Source: an uncultured Lachnospiraceae bacterium (GTDB lineage Bacteria > Bacillota > Clostridia > Lachnospirales > Lachnospiraceae). Taken from it: a stretch of 35,484 bases of DNA. Below are positions 25,501 through 32,331 of the stretch, one piece after another. The position numbers were made by a program, and so were the translations under genes. Under the pieces are notes generated by a model, which was not told where the DNA came from, did no database searches, and worked only from the letters and a program-made list of their open reading frames with translations. The stretch lies in the NCBI GenBank assembly GCA_944376745.1, contig CALWDR010000033.1:1-35484 (forward strand). The letters run 5' to 3'. Numbering within the stretch: position 1 is the stretch's first letter; every line of letters begins with the position of its first letter.

Positions 25501-26548
25501 ACTTGACGGCCAGGTGTATGTCTGCTATGGTCAGAGTTCTACTTTTATGAGATTGTGGCTGAAGACGGGAGATGAGAACGCTTCCCATGCAGTCTATGCT
25601 TTGCGGGGGATTGGCTCAAGCAGCAGGGTGGATGAAGAGACAGGATTGATTGGCAATACGGCAGCAGGAACGGGAACAGGAGCCGGTTATACCAGGTGGA
25701 ATCTCTACTGGGACGGCGATACCATGGCGGTAAAAGCCATTGTGACGGCTGAGGACGGAGTCACCGCCAGCCAGAGTATCTTTATCATAACGCAGAACAG
25801 CCAGGAAACCTTTACAGCAAACGGCGGAGCGGAACTTATCCTTGGGTATCAGAAGGAAAACCTTCTATTTGAACTGGAAAATTATTACAGTCTCAAGGAT
25901 GTGGAAAACAAGTATGAAAAGGAGCAGCAGAGCGAACTTAGCCGGATACTGGAGACGAGAAGCCGTGAGATACAAGCCGCGGCGGATTTGGCTGGCGCAG
26001 AAACCATTTTGGCGGCGGCGAAGGGCGAATTGGATGGTGTCTTAACCAGTGCGCAGGTTCTGGAAGCGTATATTTCCGAGGCAGTTGAGGAATTAAACGT
26101 ATATCTGAATCTGGAAAATTACCGCTTGGAGCAGCAGCAGGAAATTGCGCGGCTGCTGGAAACTTATACAGAACTTCTGCGGAAGGCGGAGGATAAGACG
26201 GAAGTAGATACCATACTTGCGGCGGCCAAAGAAGAACTGCGCGCCGTGAAAACCGACGAGCAACTTCAGAAAGAGGAAAACGGAGACGGGGACCCGGGTG
26301 AAACCGGCGGAGAGCAGAACGGCCAGACCGGAGACGGTGGAACGACAGGCGGCCAGACCGGAGACGGTGGAACGGCAGGCGGCCAGACCGGAGACAGCGG
26401 TACGACAGAAAGCCAGACTGAAAACAGTGAAGCAGCCGATTCTCCTAAGACAGGCGATGGGACAGGTATCCGGATGGTTCTCATTCTGATGCTCTGCGCC
26501 GCAATCGGCTTAGGATTTCTTACAACAGGAAAACGCATAAAAGAATAA
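22580..26548 (+). CDS. Wall-anchored multidomain surface protein with PQQ-like beta-propeller
   Basis: 1322 residues; start at 22580 after AAGGAGG. Signal peptide about 1-25 (cut near VHA-SGG). Then a GLUG/beta-helix-like region (to about 288), an Ig-like domain (about 295-374), a PEGA-like domain (about 380-447), a PQQ-like beta-propeller (about 458-857) with repeated blades such as YFAISAADGKILWTQEP, a cadherin-like beta-sandwich (about 860-951), an unassigned beta domain (about 955-1073), two helical repeats each ending in ETxLAAAKxEL (about 1092-1231), a Gly/Thr/Gln repeat linker, and a sortase signal SPKTGD (1288-1293) with membrane helix and GKRIKE tail. SPKTG is a variant known for clostridial class B sortase. 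It follows the S component by 89 nt, so it probably belongs to the riboswitch operon. Function is inferred: surface capture of a corrinoid or its carrier. Confidence 0.85.
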   Translation: MKHWKQRVIALLFAVLMAAMPVLETVHASGGQMAGDGTAENPYIIMDAEDLKEIDDSPSSCYVLGADIAPDTWTEPATTSTFSGTLDGNGYTITLPEGATASLLSMISGTVKNLNLYAKDVTVNRIGAGILMSGAGVSSGLTGTVENCSVVGNLTVTATGANINAGGFVPYMGNNGKITGSYAAVTITNEGSGGSKRYSAGALTGYTAAGNYSIADSYWDSTLMEASAGAYTSGGESYNKAEAKSTDEMKSEAFVTLLNEKNSGRTGTPWALSESYEGYPVLSTHAAILGEDTTASISGSCVAGQVLTASDTDDSETARTYEWYRVSATGESRIEGASSAAYTLTEADVGYRIKVVIGAEDVIGTRTALTNDRVQGSTAYEVRFDTTPADAEIVIKNNAGYIVSTEKNLSLANGTYYYTLGKDGYEAKSGTITVNGAALTETVSLERENITGYTWNETYNMAVTTDFEIAEGLPKGVTEDVYVKWATCIGLWQGLDKGEVTNPVFLNDSIYIIGEKQIKKVNPSTGEIEKTEDLTYSIGYNYFFQTAGDKLVIQEGTYLECFDADLNRLWVSENVELGSQGLCQLNYADGIIYGGTVYPGGTDACYFAISAADGKILWTQEPEQIYCGSNGNYTGYYWAGAAIIGDYLVYGSEGGRVYSTDRWTGEIVNRYNICDDASHSIRSSVAYDGTSIYFTDTAGYLYQIEYDETTGTFGTGKSTLVGEQASSGGFGGTCTATPVIYNNRLYVGSSTCLAVFDTTDLSLIYRVNHSYGTMRDLRLVADMEQDCVYVFTSYYTSPGSIVMMKDAPGQTSGELVDFSSLTTNWVQYNASMPIFGPDGTIYLTNDLGYLIAIGTSETWLTALEGNGTLDNELNGGITEYELVVAPGTEAAVFTLGVNDGSSLAVNGTPVTLTDDQGTVSVPMEEGTATVVIQVTQGDSTRTYTVNVREASRNTDMDYTVNQSNSLTGAKEVEELDGQVYVCYGQSSTFMRLWLKTGDENASHAVYALRGIGSSSRVDEETGLIGNTAAGTGTGAGYTRWNLYWDGDTMAVKAIVTAEDGVTASQSIFIITQNSQETFTANGGAELILGYQKENLLFELENYYSLKDVENKYEKEQQSELSRILETRSREIQAAADLAGAETILAAAKGELDGVLTSAQVLEAYISEAVEELNVYLNLENYRLEQQQEIARLLETYTELLRKAEDKTEVDTILAAAKEELRAVKTDEQLQKEENGDGDPGETGGEQNGQTGDGGTTGGQTGDGGTAGGQTGDSGTTESQTENSEAADSPKTGDGTGIRMVLILMLCAAIGLGFLTTGKRIKE
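26321..26411 (+). repeat. Short tandem repeat in the surface-protein linker
   Basis: About three 30-nt units encoding GQTGDGGTTG, GQTGDGGTAG and GQTGDSGTTE just before the sortase motif. They form a wall-spanning flexible linker. Confidence 0.8.
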
Positions 26549-26550
26549 TA

Positions 26551-26613
26551 TTGTTTTTTTGTAGAAAATCCGCTATACTAGGTTGGAAACCAAACCTGGT
26601 ATAACGGATTTTC
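26551..26613 (+). promoter_or_regulatory. Palindrome-overlapped promoter of the cbi/cob operon (copy 1)
   Basis: TTGTTT (26551-26556), 17-nt spacer, TATACT (26574-26579). A palindrome covers the -10 and the initial transcribed region: GAAAATCCGCTATAC (from 26564) and GTATAACGGATTTTC (ending 26613), 14 of 15 paired, with inner arms extending it to about 23 bp around a GAAAC core. The element begins 2 nt after the stop of the surface protein and ends 21 nt before the cbiA ATG. No T-run follows the stem, so it is not a terminator. Transcripts from this promoter would start inside the loop and contain only the right arm, so a DNA-level operator is favoured over an RNA hairpin. Confidence 0.75.
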
Positions 26614-26634
26614 GGCGAAAGGAACGAAATACCT

Positions 26635-28005
26635 ATGAAATTACCAAGAATCTTACTGGCGGCCCCCGCCAGCGGAAGCGGGAAGACGCTGATCACCTGC
26701 GGGCTGCTGAAAGCCCTGAAAAACAGGGGACTTGCGGTGAATGCCTTTAAATGCGGGCCGGATTATATTGATCCCATGTTTCATAAGCGGGCCCTTGGAA
26801 TTTCTTCCGGGAACCTGGATACCTTTTTTACGGAGGATGAGGTTACAAGATATCTGTTGGGAAAAGAGGCCTCTTGCGGAGATATTTCCGTGATGGAAGG
26901 CGTTATGGGCTTTTATGACGGGATTGGAAGCGGCAGCACGCAGGCGTCCGCCTATCATCTGGCGAAGGTCACCGGCACACCGGTAATCCTCATTGTGGAT
27001 GCCAAGGGTATGAGCCTTTCCACATTGGCACTGATTAAGGGGTTTCTGGAATACAGGGAGGACAGCGGAATCCGGGGCGTGATCTTAAACCGCGTCAGCG
27101 CAGGATTCTATCCGGAATTGAAGACACAGATTGAAGGGCAGCTTCCGGTGAAGGTGCTTGGGTATGTGCCGGAAGCGGCGGAATATGTGATAGAAAGCCG
27201 TCATCTGGGACTGGTGATGCCGGATGAAATCGAACATTTAAAAGAGAAGCTGCAGGGGCTGGCAGAACTGCTGGAGGAAACCCTGGATATGGAGGAGCTG
27301 CTTGGGCTGGCAGATCAGGCGGAGGATTTTGCGTTCCGGGAGCCAAAGCTGCCGCGGCTTGAGAAGAAGGTCACCCTTGGCATTGCCAGGGACGAGGCGT
27401 TCTGCTTTTTTTATCGGGACAACCTTAAGCTGCTGGAGCAGATGGGGGCGAAGCTATGCTTTTTCTCTCCCCTGCGGGACGACAGGCTGCCGGAGGGCCT
27501 GGACGGAATGATTTTCTATGGAGGCTATCCGGAGTTGTATGCCGAGAAACTCAGCGCCAACGAATCCATGAAAAGGTCCATACGGGAGGCGGTTGCGGAA
27601 GGTATGCCGTACCTGGCGGAATGCGGCGGCTTTATGTATCTCCATGAGATCATGGAGGATATGGAGCAAAAGTCCTACCCTATGGTGGGAATCATTCCGG
27701 GAAGGGCCTACCGGACCGGACGGCTGAACCGCTTCGGATATATCACGCTGACGGCCAGGAAGGACCAGATTCTGGGAGCGGAGGGGGCAGCCATCAAGGG
27801 GCATGAATTCCACTTTTTTGACAGTACCTCCAACGGGGAGTGCTTTCGGGCAAGAAGACCGCAGTCAAAAGGGGAATGGGACTGTATCCATGGAAATATG
27901 CAGGGCCTGGCGGGATTTCCGCATCTCTACTATTATTCCAACCCGGAGATGGTGTTCCATTTTTTGCGGGCCTGCGCAAAAAAGCATAAGAGCAATGAAA
28001 AATAG
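26635..28005 (+). CDS. cbiA: Cobyrinate a,c-diamide synthase
   Basis: 456 residues. It amidates the a and c acetate side chains of cobyrinate using glutamine and ATP, in the cytoplasm. The N-terminal P-loop ASGSGKT (about 11-17) and FKCGPDYIDPMFH are diagnostic of the CbiA/CobB family. The C-terminal glutamine amidotransferase domain has its nucleophile in AECGGF (Cys330). Length is typical. It is the first gene of a five-gene late-corrinoid operon. The weak RBS AAAGGAAC sits about 10 nt from the ATG. The operon has no riboswitch of its own, so its control must differ from the uptake genes upstream. Confidence 0.95.
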   Translation: MKLPRILLAAPASGSGKTLITCGLLKALKNRGLAVNAFKCGPDYIDPMFHKRALGISSGNLDTFFTEDEVTRYLLGKEASCGDISVMEGVMGFYDGIGSGSTQASAYHLAKVTGTPVILIVDAKGMSLSTLALIKGFLEYREDSGIRGVILNRVSAGFYPELKTQIEGQLPVKVLGYVPEAAEYVIESRHLGLVMPDEIEHLKEKLQGLAELLEETLDMEELLGLADQAEDFAFREPKLPRLEKKVTLGIARDEAFCFFYRDNLKLLEQMGAKLCFFSPLRDDRLPEGLDGMIFYGGYPELYAEKLSANESMKRSIREAVAEGMPYLAECGGFMYLHEIMEDMEQKSYPMVGIIPGRAYRTGRLNRFGYITLTARKDQILGAEGAAIKGHEFHFFDSTSNGECFRARRPQSKGEWDCIHGNMQGLAGFPHLYYYSNPEMVFHFLRACAKKHKSNEK

Positions 28006-28032
28006 AAATGAAAAAAGAAACGAGGAAGAACG

Positions 28033-29013
28033 ATGTACTTTGTTTATACCACCGCAGCATTGATTCTGGGATTCCTGCTGGACCTGCTGCTGGGAGATCC
28101 CCAGGGCAGATGGCACCCCATCATCGCAATCGGACATCTGATCGGAGGCGCGGAGAAAGGACTGCGGAGGATGTTTCCCAAGACGAAAAGAGGGGAGCTT
28201 TTTGGCGGCGTCTGTCTGGTTCTGATCGTGACAGTGGTCTCCACGGCAGTGCCCCTGGCACTGGTCATCCTCTTCTATAAAATACACTGGATCGCAGGCC
28301 TGTTACTGGAGACGGTGCTGTGCTATTTTATTCTGGCCACCAGGTCTTTGAAAACAGAGAGCATGAAGGTGGCGCAGGCTCTGGAGCAGGAGGGGCTTGG
28401 CGCCGGAAGACGGGCCGTATCCATGATCGTGGGCCGGGACACGGAACGTCTTGACGAGGCCGGAGTGACGAAAGCTGCCGTGGAGACCATTGCGGAAAAT
28501 GCTTCCGACGGAGTGCTGGCCCCCATGCTTTCTATGGCAGTGGGCGGGCCTGTGCTGGGATTTTTTTACAAATCCATCAATACCATGGACTCCATGGTGG
28601 GGTATAAAAATGAGAAGTATCTGTATTTCGGGCGGGCGGCCGCAAGGCTGGATGATGTGGTGAATTTTATCCCGGCAAGGATGTGCGCATGGTTTATGAT
28701 AGCGGCCTCTTTTTTGGGAGGATTTTCCGGGAAGGACGCCTTTCGGATCTACCGGAGGGACCGAAAGAAACATGCCAGCCCTAACTCGGCCCACACGGAG
28801 GCGGTTATGGCGGGAGCTCTGCAGGTGCAGTTGGCTGGGGACGCCTGGTATTTTGGAAAAAAGAAGGAGAAGCCCACCATCGGAGATGACATCCGTCCGG
28901 TGGAGCGTGAGGATATTGCCCGGGCCAACCGTTTGATGTACCGGACGGCATGGATGGGCCTGATTTTTTGTGTGGTGGTAAAAGCCGGTGTTTTGCTGGC
29001 AGTGTGGCGGTAA
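28033..29013 (+). CDS. cbiB: Adenosylcobinamide-phosphate synthase CbiB
   Basis: 326-residue membrane protein. It joins adenosylcobyric acid to (R)-1-amino-2-propanol phosphate or a similar aminoalcohol, forming adenosylcobinamide phosphate. Family hallmarks: LLDLLLGDPQGRWHPIIAIGH near the N-terminus (GDPxxxxHP), ENASDGVLAPM in the middle and SPNSAHTEAVMAGAL near the end. Several membrane helices. The start follows GAGGAAG by a few bases, 27 nt after cbiA. The aminoalcohol phosphate comes from the CobD-like enzyme encoded next. Confidence 0.95.
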   Translation: MYFVYTTAALILGFLLDLLLGDPQGRWHPIIAIGHLIGGAEKGLRRMFPKTKRGELFGGVCLVLIVTVVSTAVPLALVILFYKIHWIAGLLLETVLCYFILATRSLKTESMKVAQALEQEGLGAGRRAVSMIVGRDTERLDEAGVTKAAVETIAENASDGVLAPMLSMAVGGPVLGFFYKSINTMDSMVGYKNEKYLYFGRAAARLDDVVNFIPARMCAWFMIAASFLGGFSGKDAFRIYRRDRKKHASPNSAHTEAVMAGALQVQLAGDAWYFGKKKEKPTIGDDIRPVEREDIARANRLMYRTAWMGLIFCVVVKAGVLLAVWR

Positions 29014-29119
29014 AGACAGGAGGCTTATCGTATACGAGGTGGTAAAGGCCTGGAATTGCTTTGTGGCGGGTTTTCGGGAAAATGACAGAAATTTACGGAA
29101 TGAAAGCAGGAAACAGCAA

Positions 29120-30148
29120 ATGCACAGACATGGCGGAGATATCTATACTTATAAGAATGTGCTGGATTTTTCGGCGAATCTGAATTTCAGAGGAATGCCG
29201 GAGAGAGTGCGGCAGGCGGCGAAGGAAGCCGTAGACGACAGCGGGAACTACCCGGACCCGGACTGCCGCATGCTGCGGGAGTCCATCAGTGTCCGGGAGC
29301 AGATACCGGCAGAACACATCATCTGCGGAAACGGCGCCGCAGATCTGATTTTCACATTGGTGAGGGCGAGAAGGCCCAAAAGAGCCCTGCTTGGGGCCCC
29401 CACCTTTTACGAATATGAGCAGGCCCTGGTGAGTGTGGACTGCAATATCGACAGATACTATATGCAGGAGGAGCAGGGCTTTCGGCTGGAAGAGGATTTT
29501 ACAGAGCGCATTACGCCAGAAACGGATATGGTGTTTCTCTGCAATCCCAACAATCCCACCGGGGTTCTGACGGAGCCGGCTCTCCTGGAGCGTATTTTAA
29601 GGCGGTGTGAGACCTGTGGCGCATTGCTGGTGGTGGATGAATGCTTCAACGATTTTTTAAAGGAGCCGGAGCGTTATTCGGTAAAAAAGTATCTGGAAGA
29701 GACGGATAATCTGTTCCTTTTGAAGGCTTTTACGAAAATGTACGCCATGGCGGGGCTGCGGCTGGGATATGGCCTGTGCCGGGACAGCGCGCTGCTTGGG
29801 GAAATGAAGAAATGCAGCCAGCCCTGGAGCGTGTCTCTGCCGGCACAGATGGCGGGAATCGCGGCGGCGAAGGATACGATGTTTGCGCTGGTCAGCAGGG
29901 ACGAGATTCAGGCCGAACGGGAATATCTGGCGGAAAGGCTTCGGGAAAGGGGCTGCCGGATCATTGGCTCTGCGGCAAATTATATTTTTTTCCGGGGACC
30001 GGAGGATTTCTATGAGAAATGTTTACAGCAGGGGATTTTGATTCGGGACTGCAGTAATTATGAGGGGCTCTCTAGGGGCTGGTATCGGATTGCGGTAAAA
30101 AGCCGCCGGGAGAATCTTATGCTGCTGAAAGTGATGGAGGACAGATAG
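29120..30148 (+). CDS. cobD: Threonine-phosphate decarboxylase, PLP-dependent
   Basis: 342 residues from the ATG at 29120. It belongs to the class I/II aminotransferase fold; the CobD branch decarboxylates L-threonine phosphate to aminopropanol phosphate for the corrinoid side chain. The start HRHGGDIYTY followed by LDFSANLN is typical of CobD. The PLP lysine is in KAFTKMYAMAG (Lys206), with NPNNPTG before it. The frame is open upstream to 28988, overlapping cbiB, and a strong AGGAGG at 29018-29023 has no good start at the right distance (GTG at 29039 is 15 nt away), so the true start is uncertain. Stop and next ATG abut. Confidence 0.88.
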   Translation: MHRHGGDIYTYKNVLDFSANLNFRGMPERVRQAAKEAVDDSGNYPDPDCRMLRESISVREQIPAEHIICGNGAADLIFTLVRARRPKRALLGAPTFYEYEQALVSVDCNIDRYYMQEEQGFRLEEDFTERITPETDMVFLCNPNNPTGVLTEPALLERILRRCETCGALLVVDECFNDFLKEPERYSVKKYLEETDNLFLLKAFTKMYAMAGLRLGYGLCRDSALLGEMKKCSQPWSVSLPAQMAGIAAAKDTMFALVSRDEIQAEREYLAERLRERGCRIIGSAANYIFFRGPEDFYEKCLQQGILIRDCSNYEGLSRGWYRIAVKSRRENLMLLKVMEDR

Positions 30149-31660
30149 ATGGCAAAGGCAATTATGATACAGGGAACCATGTCAAATGCGGGGAAGAGCC
30201 TGCTGACGGCGGGGCTTTTAAGGATCATGAAACAGGACGGGTATAAGGCGGCGCCCTTTAAGTCCCAGAACATGGCGCTGAATTCCTTTATTACAAAGGA
30301 AGGGCTGGAAATGGGGCGGGCCCAGGTGATGCAGGCGGAGGCGGCGGGCATCGAACCCTCGGTGCGGATGAATCCCATTCTGTTAAAGCCCACCAATGAG
30401 ATGGGCTCCCAGGTCATCGTAAATGGAGAAGTGCTCAGGAATATGGGGGCAAGGGAATATTTTGCCTATAAGAAGCAGCTGTTCCCGGAGGTGATGAAGG
30501 CCTATGAGTCGTTGGCCGCAGAGTATGAGATTATCGTAATCGAGGGAGCCGGCTCTCCTGCCGAGATCAACTTAAAGCAGGATGATATCGTGAATATGGG
30601 CATGGCCAAAAGAGCGAAAGCGCCGGTGCTGTTGGTGGGGGACATCGACCGGGGTGGTGTGTTTGCCCAGCTGGTGGGCACGGTGCAGCTTCTGGAGGAG
30701 GACGAGCGGCGTCTGGTAAAAGGGCTGATCATCAACAAATTCCGGGGCGACAAGTCGATTCTGGACCCCGGCCTTACTATGCTGGAGGAAAAGTGTGGGA
30801 TTCCGGTGGTGGGAGTTGCGCCTTATATGTATATCGATGTGGAGGATGAGGACAGCCTGACGGAGCGTTTTCATCAGCGGACGGAGGCGGCGCTTGTTGA
30901 TATTGCCGTGATCAGACTTCCCAGAATCTCCAATTTCACGGACTTTAATGTGTTTGAAAGCTTTGAGGGCGTATCTTTACGATATGTGGAGCGTGTGTCC
31001 CAGCTTGGACGGCCGGATATGATCATTCTGCCGGGTACCAAGAATACCATGAAGGATCTGAAGTGGCTGCGGCAGTCCGGTCTGGAGGCGGCCATCAAGA
31101 AGGCCGGAGAAAAGGGCACCGTCATCTTCGGCGTGTGCGGCGGCTATCAGATGCTGGGGGAGACCCTGGCAGACCCCCAGGGGGTCGAGGAAGGCGGGAG
31201 CATGCGGGGCATGGGCCTGCTTCCGGTGGATACCGTGTTTGCGGAGAGTAAGACCAGGACAAGGGTGCAGGGAAGCTTCGGCCGCCTGGGAGGCGCACTA
31301 AAGAAGCTGTCTGGTGCCAAGCTTGCGGGATATGAGATTCACATGGGAATTACCACTCTGCGGGAGGGCGTGGGGACCTTGACGGAGATTGGGAATGCAT
31401 ACGGGGATGCTGTGAAAAAGCAGGAGGGCGCCCAGGCCGGAAATGTCTACGGCTCCTATGTGCATGGGATTTTTGACAGCGAAGAGGTATCCAGGAGTGT
31501 CATCGAAGCGCTGGCGGCGGCAAAGGGAATCACCCTTCAAAATTTGAAATCGGTGGATTACCAGGCCTATAAGGAAAGCCAGTACGATATTCTGGCTGAC
31601 ACCCTGCGGCAGCATTTGGATATGGAGCAGATTTACAGGATATTGGAGGCGGGAATCTGA
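30149..31660 (+). CDS. cbiP: Cobyric acid synthase (adenosylcobyrate synthase)
   Basis: 503 residues. Amidates side chains b, d, e and g of adenosylcobyrinate a,c-diamide with glutamine and ATP. N-terminal [16 protein letters not shown] (P-loop region) and [11 protein letters not shown] are CobQ/CbiP hallmarks. The amidotransferase nucleophile lies in GVCGGYQML (Cys330). The C-terminal YVHGIFDS is also typical. The gene begins directly after the cobD stop without a gap, suggesting translational coupling. Length is normal. Together with cbiA, cobO, cobD and cbiB it completes a route from cobyrinate to adenosylcobinamide phosphate. Confidence 0.96.
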   Translation: MAKAIMIQGTMSNAGKSLLTAGLLRIMKQDGYKAAPFKSQNMALNSFITKEGLEMGRAQVMQAEAAGIEPSVRMNPILLKPTNEMGSQVIVNGEVLRNMGAREYFAYKKQLFPEVMKAYESLAAEYEIIVIEGAGSPAEINLKQDDIVNMGMAKRAKAPVLLVGDIDRGGVFAQLVGTVQLLEEDERRLVKGLIINKFRGDKSILDPGLTMLEEKCGIPVVGVAPYMYIDVEDEDSLTERFHQRTEAALVDIAVIRLPRISNFTDFNVFESFEGVSLRYVERVSQLGRPDMIILPGTKNTMKDLKWLRQSGLEAAIKKAGEKGTVIFGVCGGYQMLGETLADPQGVEEGGSMRGMGLLPVDTVFAESKTRTRVQGSFGRLGGALKKLSGAKLAGYEIHMGITTLREGVGTLTEIGNAYGDAVKKQEGAQAGNVYGSYVHGIFDSEEVSRSVIEALAAAKGITLQNLKSVDYQAYKESQYDILADTLRQHLDMEQIYRILEAGI

Positions 31661-31707
31661 ACGGATTCCCGCGCCGATGCAGTGAAAAACAGACAGGAGG
31701 AAGAAAC

Positions 31708-32232
31708 ATGAGTGGATTGATTCATATTTACGAGGGAGACGGTAAGGGGAAGACCACTGCGGGCATTGGTCTGAGTGTCCGGTGTGCGGGAAGCGGACAG
31801 AAGGTTTTGTATACCCAGTTTCTGAAAAATGACAGCTCCAGTGAATTGGCGGTTTTAGAGCAGATTCCAGGAATCCATGTGGCGCGATGTGAAGAAAAAT
31901 TCGGATTTACCTTTGGAATGACACCGGAGCAGAAGAAAAAGGCGCAGGCTTTTTACACGGAGCATTTTCGAAGCGTGGCCCGGATGGCTGTGGAGGAGAA
32001 CTGCCGCCTGCTGGTACTGGATGAGCTGATTGCCTCCTACAACCTGGAAATGGTAGATCGGGAAAAAGTGCTGAAATTTCTGAAGGAAAAGCCGGAGGAG
32101 CTGGAGGTGGTCATGACCGGGAGAGACCCGGCCAAGGAGCTGTTGGAGCTGGCGGACTATGTGTCGAGAGTTGTGAAGGTAAAGCATCCCTTTGACAGGG
32201 GAATCGCGGCCAGAAAGGGAATTGAATTGTAA
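31708..32232 (+). CDS. cobO: Corrinoid adenosyltransferase (CobO/CobA/BtuR family)
   Basis: 174 residues. Transfers the adenosyl group of ATP to the cobalt of cob(I)yrinate diamide or other cob(I)alamins. The P-loop GDGKGKTT (residues 10-17) and LVLDELIASYN are signatures of the BtuR/CobO family. RBS AGGAGG about 8 nt before the ATG. It is the last gene of the operon; the palindromic promoter begins 3 nt after its stop. It can also serve corrinoid salvage, adenosylating corrinoids taken up through the ECF transporter. Confidence 0.95.
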   Translation: MSGLIHIYEGDGKGKTTAGIGLSVRCAGSGQKVLYTQFLKNDSSSELAVLEQIPGIHVARCEEKFGFTFGMTPEQKKKAQAFYTEHFRSVARMAVEENCRLLVLDELIASYNLEMVDREKVLKFLKEKPEELEVVMTGRDPAKELLELADYVSRVVKVKHPFDRGIAARKGIEL

Positions 32233-32235
32233 CTG

Positions 32236-32296
32236 TTGTTTTTTCGCGGAAAATCCGTTATACTGAGGGAAACAGGACCTGGTATAACGGATTTTC
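32236..32296 (+). promoter_or_regulatory. Palindrome-overlapped promoter, copy 2
   Basis: TTGTTT (32236-32241), 17-nt spacer, TATACT (32259-32264). The palindrome GAAAATCCGTTATAC (32249-32263) and GTATAACGGATTTTC (32282-32296) is perfect over 15 bp. The promoter boxes, the palindrome and a central GGAAAC match copy 1 at 26551-26613. It begins 3 nt after the cobO stop and ends 35 nt before the ATG of the AAA/PD-(D/E)XK gene. Confidence 0.75.
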
Positions 32297-32331
32297 TGTG
32301 AGAGGAAAAGGAATGTAAGGAGGCGGGGAAG

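Noticed and set aside
26564..26613. Palindrome after the surface-protein gene as an intrinsic terminator
   Set aside because: No T-run follows the stem on either strand, and the same palindrome overlaps a promoter -10 in both copies.
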